Shown: positions 25,804-35,842 of the stretch, piece by piece | Numbering within the stretch: position 1 is the stretch's first letter | Layout of the letters: every line of letters begins with the position of its first letter | Origin: Methanomethylovorans sp041447285 | GTDB taxonomy: Archaea; Halobacteriota; Methanosarcinia; Methanosarcinales; Methanosarcinaceae | NCBI RefSeq assembly: GCF_041447285.1 | Contig: NZ_JBGMEB010000023.1 | Coordinates: 1-64,000, forward strand | DNA: 64,000 nt | Direction of reading: 5' to 3' | Translations under genes and position numbers: made by a program | Notes under the pieces: model-generated | Databases searched by the model: none | The model's input: only the letters and a program-made list of their open reading frames with translations | Told to the model about the DNA's origin: nothing

Positions 25804-27790
25804 AGGAACTCTATTCTCTGTTGTCAAGGATAGTCGCGGTGAACTGTGCCAAAAGGAATGGCTGATAACCAACGGATTAGGAGGATATGCTTCTTCGACC
25901 ATTTCTTTTATGAACACCAGAAAATATCATGGTTTGCTGGTGGCGTCTATGGAGCCTCCTGTTGACAGAATGGTTCTTTTATCTTCTCTTGACGAAGAAA
26001 TACATATAGGTAGCATTATTCACGAACTTTCCTGCCATAAATATCCGGATGTTGTCCATCCTCAGGGTTTCAGTTATATCCGGGAATTTGTTGATGGTCC
26101 CATACCATCATGGAAATATGATGTTGATGGTATTCAAATAGTTAAAACATTATTCATGGAACATGGGCAAAATACTGTTTTTATAAAGTACAATATTAAT
26201 GTGCCTCCAGATAAAGGAATTTGCAGAATGCGTGTACATCCTCTTGCAAGCATGCGGGATTTCCATGAATTAACACGGCAGCACAATGGAATATCACAGG
26301 AATCATCCAGTTATGGAACTACAGTGATGGTCAGTTCCAGGGAAAAAAGCACGTTAAAACTACATCTTGTCTCAAATGCTGCTTACGTTCCTGCAAGCGA
26401 TTGGTACTATAACTTTGAATATGCTGCTGAAATGGAAAGAGGCTATGATTATCATGAAGACTGTTTCCATCCCGGCTACTTTGAAGTGGACCTTGTGCAG
26501 GGGATCAATGAGATCTTTATAGTTGCTTCTAATGAAAAGATAATTAATATCTCTTTATCTTCTGTACGCAAGGTGTACGAAGCTGAAAATAAACGCATTT
26601 CCATGATCTGCCAGGGTTTAAACTATACAGATATTCTTCCCTCAAAGCTTGTTATGGCTGCAGACAGTTTCATTGTCATGCGCAATTCAACCGGAAAGCA
26701 TTCTATTATTGCAGGTTATCCTTGGTTTTCGGACTGGGGAAGAGACACTATGATCTCATTACCGGGCCTTACACTTGTAACCGGCAGATATGAACTTGCT
26801 GCAAGCATACTTTCCACGTTTGCAGAGAATTGCAGGGATGGGCTTATCCCTAACAGGTTCCCCGATCACAGTGGTGATGATTATGCATATAACACAGTGG
26901 ATGCATCTCTGTGGTTCATCAATGCATTATGGAAGTATCTTGAATATACCGATGATGTGCCTACTGTCAGGAAAATGTGGTCTACAGTGGATGATATAAT
27001 TCGCAGCTATTCCAGAGGAACGAAATTTGGTATTAAAGCCGACACAGATGGTCTGCTATGTCATGATGGTCAACTGACGTGGATGGATATCAAAGTAGGT
27101 GATGTTGAGATCACACCTCGCAAAGGCAAGGCATGTGAGATCAATGCTTTGTGGTACAATGCGTTGGCCATTGCCTCAAAGATTGCTTTAAAGATTGGAA
27201 TAGAAGACCAAAGTTTTGCAGAAAAGGCTGAAAAGGTACGCGGAAATTTTGAGAAAACGTTTTGGAATGAACAACAGGGCTGTCTTTTCGATTGTATTGG
27301 TTATGATCCACAAGGTAAAGAATACAATGATGGATCATTAAGACCGAATCAGATATTAGCGGTGTCATTACCTCATGGTATGCTCGATCAGGAGAAGGAA
27401 AAAAGCATTGTCAGAAAAGTGCAGCAGTATTTGCTGACACCCAGAGGCTTAAGGACACTGGCACCCTATGAATCGAACTATATTGGTAAATACGAAGGTA
27501 GTGTCCTTCAAAGAGATATGGCTTATCACAATGGAACTGTGTGGCCCTGGTTGTTGGGACCTTTTGTATCTGCCTACTGCAAGACAAAAGGTCATTCCTT
27601 AAGAAGCAGAATGTATGCAAAAGAGCTGCTGGACGGATTTATTCCTCATCTTGCAGAAGCAGGTATTGGGAGCATTTCAGAAATATTTGATGGCAATGAA
27701 CCCCATATATCCAGAGGATGTGTGTCACAGGCATGGAGTGTGGCTGAGATCCTGCGTGCGTATTCTGAGGATGTGTTGGTTAAAAGGTGA
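25790..27790 (+). CDS. Glycogen debranching enzyme (amylo-alpha-1,6-glucosidase)
   Basis: 666-residue archaeal/bacterial-type GDE. The N-terminal domain has EWLITNGLGGYASSTISFMNTRKYHGLLVAS in blocks. The C-terminal (alpha/alpha)6 domain has GYPWFSDWGRDTMISLPGL with the catalytic Asp, NRFPDHSGDDYAYNTVDASLWF, and GTVWPWLLGPFVSAYC. It removes alpha-1,6 branches from glycogen inside the cell. It starts within the end of the GH15 gene (14-base overlap), so it is coupled to it. Last gene of the plus arm of the cluster. Confidence 0.93.
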   Translation: MERYEGTLFSVVKDSRGELCQKEWLITNGLGGYASSTISFMNTRKYHGLLVASMEPPVDRMVLLSSLDEEIHIGSIIHELSCHKYPDVVHPQGFSYIREFVDGPIPSWKYDVDGIQIVKTLFMEHGQNTVFIKYNINVPPDKGICRMRVHPLASMRDFHELTRQHNGISQESSSYGTTVMVSSREKSTLKLHLVSNAAYVPASDWYYNFEYAAEMERGYDYHEDCFHPGYFEVDLVQGINEIFIVASNEKIINISLSSVRKVYEAENKRISMICQGLNYTDILPSKLVMAADSFIVMRNSTGKHSIIAGYPWFSDWGRDTMISLPGLTLVTGRYELAASILSTFAENCRDGLIPNRFPDHSGDDYAYNTVDASLWFINALWKYLEYTDDVPTVRKMWSTVDDIIRSYSRGTKFGIKADTDGLLCHDGQLTWMDIKVGDVEITPRKGKACEINALWYNALAIASKIALKIGIEDQSFAEKAEKVRGNFEKTFWNEQQGCLFDCIGYDPQGKEYNDGSLRPNQILAVSLPHGMLDQEKEKSIVRKVQQYLLTPRGLRTLAPYESNYIGKYEGSVLQRDMAYHNGTVWPWLLGPFVSAYCKTKGHSLRSRMYAKELLDGFIPHLAEAGIGSISEIFDGNEPHISRGCVSQAWSVAEILRAYSEDVLVKR

Positions 27791-28104
27791 AATAAGAACA
27801 GAAGCGTTCGAAGAAATGACAGAGCACCTAATTTGAATACCTCAATTTCCGGCTGTAGAAATCTTCAATTTTCCAATGAGATCTACATTGAAATTTATAT
27901 TTAAATGTATACTGGTATTGTTGAAATATCAATTTTTAAGGCAAATCATATTGATTTCAATAGACTTTCTACATGACCAAAAATCTAACTGTACTGTCAT
28001 TTCCAATTTACAATTCCTGCTCGTATACTCTTTCCACATGGGAACTTAAATAGGAACCAATGAATAAATATAATAGATAATACTTAATATAAGTGGTGAA
28101 TGGG
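27791..28104. other. AT-rich intergenic stretch with a degenerate repeat
   Basis: No gene is visible. The stretch is AT-rich and holds the left copy of a degenerate repeat (27843-27972) that recurs downstream of the TPR gene. The last 80 bases probably hold the TPR gene promoter (ATAAATATAATAG). Confidence 0.5.
27843..27972. repeat. Left copy of degenerate direct repeat flanking the TPR gene
   Basis: Similar blocks occur in the same order here and at 31143-31254. They are CAATTT followed by CTGTAGAA, then an ATCTACATTGAAATT-like stretch, then TTGATTTCAATAGAC. Identity by eye is roughly 60-65 percent over about 110 bases, with small gaps. It may be a decayed element end or a duplicated regulatory region. 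Confidence 0.35.
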
Positions 28105-31071
28105 ATGGGTAGCTTTGCAGATTCCTTTAAATGCATTGAAGATAAATTCGAAAAGGGTTTTAATTTATGTAAAAAAGGAAAAAAGGAAGAAGCAAATTGC
28201 TATTTCAATCAAGTTATAATTGATTGTACAAATGCACGTACTGAAAGTGCTCTAGAGAACGACATTGCTATTACATGGCTTTATGAAGGTCTTTCATATG
28301 GCCAACTCGGTCAAGATGAGTCAGCAGGATATGCATATAATAAAGCAAATGAACTTTTTAGAGAAATAATAAAATGTTGTGAGAATGATGCAAATTTCTG
28401 GTACTATTATGGTCGTAGTTTTCAAGGACTTAATAAAAACAAAGAAGCAATAGAGCATTTTGACAGAGCTTTAAAAATACAACCAGACTACTACATGGCA
28501 TTGTACGAAAAAGGCCACATCTTCCACATACTTGGAAAGCGCACTGAAGCTTTCGAATCATTTACAGAACTAACAAAACTCAAACCAGATTTTGATCAAG
28601 GTTGGTGTGATAAAGGTATCATTCTTTATGAAACCAATAAATATAATGAAGCATTGCCTTTATTTGAAAAGGCTTTACAAATTAATGCTGAATATTCCGG
28701 GGCATGGTACTATAAAGGTCTTACTGATTATAATTTAAAGAATTATAAAGATGCAGAATTTGCCTTCCGTAAGGTCTTAGAAATTAATAACTTTAAAGAC
28801 GCTGGTGCATGGTATTATAGAGGACTTTGTTTTCTTAAACAAGGGAAATCCGAAGATGCTTTGAAAAGTTTTGAACAAGCTACCATGATTTCACCTGAAT
28901 ATGAAATTTCGTGGTATGAATTAGGTTTAATTCAGCATAAGTTTGGAGAATATCACAAAGCAATAGAATCCTTTAAAAAAATAAAACCAAAAGGTTTTGG
29001 ACAAAACTTGCTTTATATAAGATCGTTAATACAAAAAGGACTTGTACTTAGTAAAACTTTAGATGGATGGCACAAGTCAGTGGAAGTTTTTAATTTATGT
29101 TTAAAAACTATTGAAGAAGAATTTAAAGTAATACCGAATGCTGAATTGTGGTATTACAAAGGTCTTTGTCTTCAATACACTGAAAGAGATTGCATAACTG
29201 CATATGATAAAGCACTTGAAATAAATCCTCAATACGCATATGCTTGGAATAGCAAAGGTTTTTCACTTTTACAAAGCGGAAAAGTTAACGAAGCAAAGGA
29301 TGCTTTTAGGAATACTATAAGTGTTCTTAATAGTGAACATGAATTTAATGAAAACGACGGGGACTTATGGTATTGCAAGGGGTTAGCCTTCCTTTATCTT
29401 GATGATTATGTTTCTTCAAGAGAAGCATTTCTTAAATCTTTAAGTATTTATCCAAAAGATCCAGATGCATTGAACAATATAGGCCTTTCCTATTATTTTA
29501 GTAATATGTATAAAGAAGCTATTAATGAATTCGACAAAGCAAGAGAAATCAATGATAAATTTACATATTGTTTAAATAATAAAGGTCTTGCACATTATGC
29601 TCTTGAAGAGTATGACCAAGCAATTGAAACTTTTGAAAGTGTCATAAAAATAGAAAATGATAATCTATTTTCTCTATATTATTTAGGTATTGTTAACTAT
29701 TCCATATCTAATTATGATTTATCTATAAAATATTTTGATCAAGTACTTGCTATTAAACCAGATTATATTGATGCTATCTACAATAAGTCAATTGCTAAAT
29801 TTGAGCTTGGAAGATATGATGAAGCATATGAATCTATCTGTAGGGTTATCAGTCAAATGAAACCTCAAGACTTAAATCGGTCGCGTTTTGAGGAACTCAG
29901 ACTATTCTGTAAAAATAAACTTTATAGTTCCCGTGACATTTATGAGATGGGATTAAAATATCTTGAACAGGGAAAATATAATGAATCCCTGAATATTTTT
30001 GAAAAACTAATTAAGAAATATCCAGTGGACAGCGATGTATGGAATTGTAAGGGAATAGCATATTATATGATTGGTAAATATGATAAAAGTGGTTCCTCGT
30101 TTGAGAAGGCATTATCTATAGATCCAAATAATTATTATGCTAATATAAATTTAGCACAGCTTTTATTAAATGTAGGTTCTGTTGATGGTGCAAATAAAGT
30201 AATCAACCAACTCCTTGTCAAAAATCCAAATATGAATGAAGATAGTCAGGTTATGGATTTAATTGGAGAGATCAAAATTAAAGAACATGATTACAAAAAT
30301 GCCATCATATATTTTGAAAAAGCTATTTCATCGGCTCCCTTCAATCTTAGGTTCTTTTTTTTACACTCATATACAAGATTTTTAATTTCTGAATTTGTAC
30401 ATGATTCTAAACAGAATAAAAGGTACGAAGAATTATTCTTACTCATATGTGATATGGAAAAATTGAATTTTACTGCAAACATAAAATATAATGCATATGC
30501 ATTATATTTGCTTGGATGTTGTTACTATAAGATAAATGATTTACAAACAGCTATCTCAAAATTTGAACAATGTTTAAGATTAAAATCTGGAATTCCTGTT
30601 GAAGAGGCTGCTCGAAGAATATCAAATAATCTCTGGAATTCTCAAATAAAACCCTCTTTCTGGACATGGTGGTGGAACTCACCAATTAATCGCTGGCCTA
30701 AAAGATTAGTGTTTTTAGGAATTTCTCTCTTAATCTCTATCTTATTATTATTTCACCCTTTATTGTCAAAAAACTATACTTTATTACTAGACCTGAACAA
30801 AGCGGGGTCTTCTAGTGTTGTATATAGCTACATAAACTGGAATATATATATTCTTTCAATATTTTTATTAGTTTTTATTTTGCTATTTCCCTCGATAAAA
30901 CGTATAAAAGGAACTGATGTTGAAATTGAATTACAAGCCCCACCTCTACCAATTGAGTTTAATCCATTAATGCCCACTTTTAATGAACCACTGTATAAAG
31001 TTAGTTTAAAAGAGTTGCAACTCCAGAATATAATCCAAATGGAGAAAAGGTATAAAGAACTTGGATCATAA
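28105..31071 (+). CDS. Large TPR-repeat protein with two C-terminal membrane helices
   Basis: 988 residues. From about residue 30 to 830 the protein is built of some 20 tetratricopeptide repeats (for example AWYYKGLTDYNLKNYKDAEFAFRKVLEI). The C-terminus has two transmembrane helices (LVFLGISLLISILLLFHPLL and YILSIFLLVFILLF) and ends in a short cytoplasmic tail. It is probably a membrane-tethered scaffold for protein-protein contacts. ATG 28105 is preceded by GGTGA five bases away; the GTG codons at 28093 and 28096 are less likely. The gene is much more AT-rich than its neighbours, uses AAA/AAT/ATA-type codons heavily, and is flanked by degenerate repeats. That suggests transfer or a mobile past. 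Confidence 0.88.
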   Translation: MGSFADSFKCIEDKFEKGFNLCKKGKKEEANCYFNQVIIDCTNARTESALENDIAITWLYEGLSYGQLGQDESAGYAYNKANELFREIIKCCENDANFWYYYGRSFQGLNKNKEAIEHFDRALKIQPDYYMALYEKGHIFHILGKRTEAFESFTELTKLKPDFDQGWCDKGIILYETNKYNEALPLFEKALQINAEYSGAWYYKGLTDYNLKNYKDAEFAFRKVLEINNFKDAGAWYYRGLCFLKQGKSEDALKSFEQATMISPEYEISWYELGLIQHKFGEYHKAIESFKKIKPKGFGQNLLYIRSLIQKGLVLSKTLDGWHKSVEVFNLCLKTIEEEFKVIPNAELWYYKGLCLQYTERDCITAYDKALEINPQYAYAWNSKGFSLLQSGKVNEAKDAFRNTISVLNSEHEFNENDGDLWYCKGLAFLYLDDYVSSREAFLKSLSIYPKDPDALNNIGLSYYFSNMYKEAINEFDKAREINDKFTYCLNNKGLAHYALEEYDQAIETFESVIKIENDNLFSLYYLGIVNYSISNYDLSIKYFDQVLAIKPDYIDAIYNKSIAKFELGRYDEAYESICRVISQMKPQDLNRSRFEELRLFCKNKLYSSRDIYEMGLKYLEQGKYNESLNIFEKLIKKYPVDSDVWNCKGIAYYMIGKYDKSGSSFEKALSIDPNNYYANINLAQLLLNVGSVDGANKVINQLLVKNPNMNEDSQVMDLIGEIKIKEHDYKNAIIYFEKAISSAPFNLRFFFLHSYTRFLISEFVHDSKQNKRYEELFLLICDMEKLNFTANIKYNAYALYLLGCCYYKINDLQTAISKFEQCLRLKSGIPVEEAARRISNNLWNSQIKPSFWTWWWNSPINRWPKRLVFLGISLLISILLLFHPLLSKNYTLLLDLNKAGSSSVVYSYINWNIYILSIFLLVFILLFPSIKRIKGTDVEIELQAPPLPIEFNPLMPTFNEPLYKVSLKELQLQNIIQMEKRYKELGS

Positions 31072-31415
31072 CTATATGAGATTTCAATGTCTCTACAAGC
31101 TTTTAGGAATACCCACAATTGATACGCAAAAACGAGTTAATGCAATTTTAGCCTGTAGAATCCTATATTCTCAAGGGATATTTCTATTTGAGATTTTGTC
31201 TAAAGGTACAAAATAGTTATTTCAAGCTGATGATGTTGATTACAATAGACATTCAAAAAGTATTAAACTGAAAAATAGCCCATTCTATTTAGTTGAATGC
31301 TACTGATAATGAATTATTATATACACTTGTGACCGTGATATATTTAATAAATGCAATAATAATTCGATATCAAAGATTGTACAAAAAACTATTAGATATT
31401 AAATACATTTTAACA
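31072..31415. other. AT-rich intergenic stretch downstream of the TPR gene
   Basis: No gene is seen. It contains the right copy of the degenerate repeat (31143-31254) and the 3' ends of the TPR gene and of the convergent kinase gene. An open frame from 31293 runs antisense into the kinase gene and is not credible. Confidence 0.5.
31143..31254. repeat. Right copy of degenerate direct repeat flanking the TPR gene
   Basis: Begins CAATTTTAGCCTGTAGAA and ends TTGATTACAATAGACATTC, matching the order of blocks at 27843-27972 with a net loss of about 15 bases. Confidence 0.35.
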
Positions 31416-33257
31416 TTAAATGTTAATGCTTTTCTTTACTGTAAACCAGAACTGAGTACCCTTAGCGTCGGGGTTGTCTTCCACACCGACCCTGCCTCCA
31501 TGCAGGTCTACAGTTCTCTTCACTATTGCAAGTCCAAGGCCGTGTCCTTTGATATCGCCAACATTAAGGCGTTTGAACCTCTGGAAGATGGAAGGTTTGT
31601 CAGAATCTGCGATTCCATCTCCGAAGTCAGTGAGCACCACTTTCCATTCTTTATTGGAATCATCAACTCTTATTCTGATCTTTCCTCCTTTAGAACCGTA
31701 TTTTAAAGCGTTTGAAAGGAGGTTTGTAATAACACCACTTATAAGGGGATTTGCTTTTGCATAGTATGGACCACTTTCCTGATATTCTATTTTCAGACCA
31801 ACTTTATGTATTTCGTAGTTGTATGCATCAATAGCTTCAAGGATCATAGAATTCAGATCCAGATCTATGAATTCTATCTCATCAACGCTCTCAAGCCGTG
31901 CAAGGTTAGCAGCACTGGTAATAGTATCCAGTATTTTAGAAATGCTATCTTGAATGATGCCAAGGTTGTGAAGCTTGTCTTTATCTGTTTCTTCACTTTC
32001 GAGTATTTCCGCAAATCCTTTAGCTACGCCTGCAGGATTGAGGATATCATGGCTCATGATATCAATGAACAGGTCCTTTAGTTCATTGGAACGTTTGAGG
32101 TTGCGGGCATATTCCTGCAGCCTGTTCTCTGCTTCTTTGCGGGATGTTATATCCCGCACAATGCAGACAATTCCTCCATTGTCAAGCCTTGTGAGCGATA
32201 CTTCCTGGAAAAAGAATGTGCCATCCCTTTTCTTACCCCGGTTTTCTCCGGTCCATTTACCTTTTTCCAATAACTCCGGCAAGTATTGTGTTTTGAATAT
32301 GTCAAAATCAACAGGATCGTATGTCAGCTCCCAGGTTTTGCCTATAAGCTGGGAACAGCACTCGTAGCCATACATCCTGGCATGTGCTTCATTTGTATAC
32401 ACATGCTCTCCTTTTTCATTAAGGATAGCCAGACCATCAGAAGCCGAATCCATTGCGATCTTCTGAATATTGATCAAAGATTCTGCTTTCTTTGCATCGG
32501 TTATATCTTCCCCGGAACTAAGTGTGCCAGTGATATTGCCAGCAGCATCACGCAGTGCCACATTGTTCCATCGGATTATTTTCTCAGTACCTTGTTTTGT
32601 GAGACATACATTTTCCACAACAACATTTCTGGAAGCAGAGGACGTTGTCACATCTTTAAAAATCTTCTCAGCTTCTTCTTTCAGATAAGCAGGTACAAAA
32701 TACTCTATCCAGTTCTTTCCAATAACTTCTTCTTCAATATAGCCGAGGATTTCACAGCCTTTGTTGTTGATGAGCTTTACGTTCCTTTCATTATCAAGCA
32801 CAAGGAACATCACACCTGCAACATCCAGATAGTTCTGTGCCTGATCCCTTTCTCTTACGATCTCATCCTGAAGTGCTTTAAGCCTTAAAAGAGAGTTAAC
32901 ACGGGTTTTGAGGGATACTCTATCAACTGGTTTTGTAAGAAAATCATCGGTTCCAACTTCTATTGCCCGTGCTCGATCATCACGGTTTGAGAGTGCAGTA
33001 ACCATTATGATTGGAATATGTTCTGTATCCTTAGAACCTTTAAGGAGCTTACAAACCTCAAATCCGTTTATATCCGGCATCATTATGTCTAGCAGGATAA
33101 GATCGGGATTATTCTTGCGTGCACTTTCAATCGCTTCGAATCCATTGAAAGCAGTGATCACGTCATGTTCCGAATGCAGATAAGCTTCAAGCAGCTCTAC
33201 ATTGACTGGCTCATCATCTACAACAAGTATAGTGAACCGAGGTTTGGCATTGCTCAT
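31416..33257 (-). CDS. Response regulator-PAS-PAS-histidine kinase hybrid
   Basis: 613 residues, no membrane segment. An N-terminal receiver domain (phospho-acceptor D57 in LILLDIMMPD, DDE at 14-16) is followed by two PAS/PAC domains (about 145-265 and 270-385, the first with VMFLVLDNERNVKLINNKGCEILGY). A HisKA-like domain follows with IDIMSHDILNPAGVAKG (H403), then a HATPase domain ending GHGLGLAIVKRTVDLHGG. It would receive a phosphate from another kinase and also autophosphorylate. I start at ATG 33257, with GGA eight bases upstream; earlier codons to 33317 have no site. It lies in tandem with a second receiver-kinase, separated by about 320 bases. Confidence 0.91.
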   Translation of the reverse strand: MSNAKPRFTILVVDDEPVNVELLEAYLHSEHDVITAFNGFEAIESARKNNPDLILLDIMMPDINGFEVCKLLKGSKDTEHIPIIMVTALSNRDDRARAIEVGTDDFLTKPVDRVSLKTRVNSLLRLKALQDEIVRERDQAQNYLDVAGVMFLVLDNERNVKLINNKGCEILGYIEEEVIGKNWIEYFVPAYLKEEAEKIFKDVTTSSASRNVVVENVCLTKQGTEKIIRWNNVALRDAAGNITGTLSSGEDITDAKKAESLINIQKIAMDSASDGLAILNEKGEHVYTNEAHARMYGYECCSQLIGKTWELTYDPVDFDIFKTQYLPELLEKGKWTGENRGKKRDGTFFFQEVSLTRLDNGGIVCIVRDITSRKEAENRLQEYARNLKRSNELKDLFIDIMSHDILNPAGVAKGFAEILESEETDKDKLHNLGIIQDSISKILDTITSAANLARLESVDEIEFIDLDLNSMILEAIDAYNYEIHKVGLKIEYQESGPYYAKANPLISGVITNLLSNALKYGSKGGKIRIRVDDSNKEWKVVLTDFGDGIADSDKPSIFQRFKRLNVGDIKGHGLGLAIVKRTVDLHGGRVGVEDNPDAKGTQFWFTVKKSINI

Positions 33258-33580
33258 TATTTCCATCCAATTAATTAAAGAATTATTACTTTGCTCCTCG
33301 CTGTGTGAATCTCTCAAAAATCTAATACGATCTCATGCATTTAGATTTAATTGGGATTTACCAGCAGAGCAGATTATTTACACATTTATTTAATATTAAT
33401 TATAGTATATATATTTAAGTACAGTCTTCTTGTACAGAAAAGAGGCTCTCTGGTTTGCAGTTTTCATATACCACAAAGTCCAGATTCATCATTCTAAAAC
33501 AGGACTTATGCTTGAGCAATGGCATTTCTGGAAGGTCATTCCTATTGAGTTTCTCCCTGCCACTTTTCAGTCACTTATGT
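33258..33580. other. Intergenic stretch between two kinase genes
   Basis: Contains a TATA-like run (TATAGTATATATATTTAAG near 33400-33420) that probably serves the kinase at 33257. A 61-codon plus-strand frame (33430-33615) runs into the antisense of the next gene and has no recognisable product. Confidence 0.4.
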
Positions 33581-35092
33581 CTATGATGACGGATGCACAC
33601 CTTCATAAGGTATAATAAATGAGAATGTTGAGCCTTTGCCGAGTTCACTTTCCACCCAGACATAACCTCCATGCAATTCCACAAACTTTTTCACGAGGGA
33701 TAAACCCAGACCTGTCCCTTCATACTTACGGGTATTTGAAGAATCTATCTGTGTAAATGGATTGAATATTTTAAGCTGGTCTTCCTTAGAAATGCCTATA
33801 CCATCATCTTTCACTTTGAATTTTGCCAGTTTTTCAGAAAGATTTCCTTCTACGTATACGTGACCATTCTCGTTTGTAAATTTTATTGCGTTGCTTGCAA
33901 GGTTGTACATGATCTGTCTGAATTTCAGCTTATCAGCTCGAATATTGTGCAGGTTTGGGTCTATGCTGATTTCCAGAGTAATATTTTTCTTCAATGCAAG
34001 AGGAGCTATAACTGAATTAATTTCATTTAGCACTTCAGCGACATTGAATTGCTCATATGTCATCTGCATTTTCCCGGCTTCTACTTTTGAAAGATCAAGG
34101 ATGCCATTGATCAGGTCCAAAAGATGTTTTCCACTGGATGATACATTGTTCAAGTACTTTCGTTGTTTATCATTAAGTTCTCCATAAGCTTCTTCAAGAA
34201 GAAGTTCTGAAAAACCTATTATGGATGTAAGAGGTGTGCGTAGTTCGTGGCTCATATTAGCCAGGAACTCGCTCTTTGTACTATTTGCAGCTTCAGCACT
34301 TAGCTTTGCATTCAGAAGACTTTCTTTTTCCTGCTTCTGTGTGGTTATGTCTGAAAAAATATAGACAATGCCCATTAAGATATTTCTTTCGTTCTTTATG
34401 GAAGTACCTGTAATTGAAATTGGGATTCTCAGATCTTTCCTTAGCAATCCTATGTCTTCGCCTTCCCCACCTTTAAATGCTCCATCTTCCAGCACTTTAA
34501 AGACAAGATCATCAATCATTTTTCCATTTGCATAGGATACCTGTAATATTTCATTTAGCGGTTTTCCAAGAGCTTCAGATTCGTTCCATCCGGTGAGTAT
34601 CTCAGCCATGTGGTTCAGATGCTTAATTGATCCTGACGTGTCTGTGACTATCACAGCATCAGCTATACTTTTCAGAGTAGCTGAGACCCATTCTTCCTTT
34701 TCCCTGAGCTCTTGCTCTGCACGATGCTTATATAGTGCAATTTCTATGTTCGTATAGAGATCTTTTTCTTCGAAAGGCTTTAATATGTAGCTATAAGGCT
34801 CTGCAATCTTCGCTCTTTTAAGCGTTTTCTCATCAGCATAGGCAGTGAGATATATTATTGGTATACCAAAGCGGGCGTGTATCTGAAAAGCTGCTTGTGT
34901 TCCATCCAGGTCTCCATCTATCATTATGTCCATTAGTACAAGATCAGGCTTTGTTTCTTCTGCCTTCTCAATGGCATCTTGTCCGGAAGATACTGCCGCT
35001 GTTACTATATATCCCAAATCCTCCAATCTATATTTGATGTCAAGAGCCGTTATTCTTTCATCTTCAACTACGAGGATTCTGGAGCCTTTCAT
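33581..35092 (-). CDS. Response regulator-PAS-histidine kinase hybrid
   Basis: 503 residues, cytoplasmic. The receiver domain (1-120) has VVEDERITALDIKYRLEDLGY and acceptor D55 in LVLMDIMIDGD. One PAS domain follows (about 140-265). The HisKA domain carries EFLANMSHELRTPLTSIIGF (H282) and the HATPase domain KYEGTGLGLSLVKKFVELHGG. The receiver resembles the type that drives archaeal/bacterial PAS-kinase relays with 'DGDLDGTQAA'. Monocistronic by spacing; its upstream region carries a small hairpin. Confidence 0.91.
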   Translation of the reverse strand: MKGSRILVVEDERITALDIKYRLEDLGYIVTAAVSSGQDAIEKAEETKPDLVLMDIMIDGDLDGTQAAFQIHARFGIPIIYLTAYADEKTLKRAKIAEPYSYILKPFEEKDLYTNIEIALYKHRAEQELREKEEWVSATLKSIADAVIVTDTSGSIKHLNHMAEILTGWNESEALGKPLNEILQVSYANGKMIDDLVFKVLEDGAFKGGEGEDIGLLRKDLRIPISITGTSIKNERNILMGIVYIFSDITTQKQEKESLLNAKLSAEAANSTKSEFLANMSHELRTPLTSIIGFSELLLEEAYGELNDKQRKYLNNVSSSGKHLLDLINGILDLSKVEAGKMQMTYEQFNVAEVLNEINSVIAPLALKKNITLEISIDPNLHNIRADKLKFRQIMYNLASNAIKFTNENGHVYVEGNLSEKLAKFKVKDDGIGISKEDQLKIFNPFTQIDSSNTRKYEGTGLGLSLVKKFVELHGGYVWVESELGKGSTFSFIIPYEGVHPSS

Positions 35093-35238
35093 GGTACATC
35101 ACCGCTAAAGAAAAACGTTGCATCAATTGCTGATGTTTGTTGCAGCAGACGATAAGATGTAGCTGTATATATCTTTTTTTGAGAACAAATATTCTGAGGA
35201 GCTACATTTGGTATCAATTAGTTTACCTCATTGAGCAT

Positions 35239-35258
35239 TTTATCGTTTGGGCGATAAA
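35239..35258. promoter_or_regulatory. Perfect 7-bp inverted repeat between mscL and a kinase gene
   Basis: TTTATCG and CGATAAA are separated by TTTGGG. It lies downstream of mscL and 150 bases upstream of the kinase start. It may be a terminator stem for mscL or an operator; no T-run follows on the minus strand that would settle it. Confidence 0.3.
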
Positions 35259-35388
35259 TTGCAGGTTCATGTTCCCGACTATTTATACTTATTCTAATAT
35301 AAATGAGTGTGACTAAATTGAAATATATATTCCTTCAATAAGTCGAATAAAAAGAAAAAGTATGAAGAGGAAATAAAAGAAAAGAGAA

Positions 35389-35694
35389 TTATTTCTTGGC
35401 GACCTTTTCCTCTTTCAGAACCTTCTTCGCAATAATAAATACCACAAATGCAATAATTATGAAATTAATTACCTCTCCCAAAAATGCGCCCCAACTCAAA
35501 ACAATAGGTCCAATAGCTATTGTTGCAGTTTGCCATGCGCCTCCGGGAACAAATGGAGTAATTATTGGCATAACAATGTTATCTACAAATGATTTTACAA
35601 GTGCTGTACCTGCAATACCCATAATAAAGGCGATAGCCAGTGGTATTACCTTATATTCATATAGAAATTCCTTAAATTCGCTTATAAGACCCAT
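35389..35694 (-). CDS. mscL: Large-conductance mechanosensitive channel
   Basis: 101-residue MscL homologue that opens under membrane tension to release solutes after osmotic downshock. The N-terminal amphipathic helix SEFKEFLYEYKVIPLAIAFIMG leads into TM1 (AIAFIMGIAGTALVKSFVDNIVMP in blocks). TM2 is FLGEVINFIIIAFVVFIIAKKVL, and the protein ends in a charged tail. It is shorter than bacterial MscL, mainly in the periplasmic loop and C-terminal bundle. ATG 35694 has a near-perfect AGGAGGG five bases upstream. Confidence 0.93.
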   Translation of the reverse strand: MGLISEFKEFLYEYKVIPLAIAFIMGIAGTALVKSFVDNIVMPIITPFVPGGAWQTATIAIGPIVLSWGAFLGEVINFIIIAFVVFIIAKKVLKEEKVAKK

Positions 35695-35842
35695 GCAAAC
35701 CCTCCTTTTTAAAGATTAATATAAGTTGGGGGATTATAATATTTTAATATTACGCAACTCTGTGTGGATATTTAAGCAGAGCTGCTGAAAACAAAGAGTA
35801 ACTTGTTTCTATGCATGCTGAAAATAGGAAATATGGGTACAC

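Noticed and set aside
31293..31706. 137-codon plus-strand frame downstream of the TPR gene
   Set aside because: More than half is antisense to the kinase gene, and the rest is AT-rich with no binding site.
32286..32888. 200-codon plus-strand frame opposite the receiver-PAS kinase
   Set aside because: Antisense shadow of the PAS domains.
33430..33615. 61-codon plus-strand frame between the kinase genes, possible transposase piece
   Set aside because: No family match by eye, and it ends inside the antisense of the next gene.
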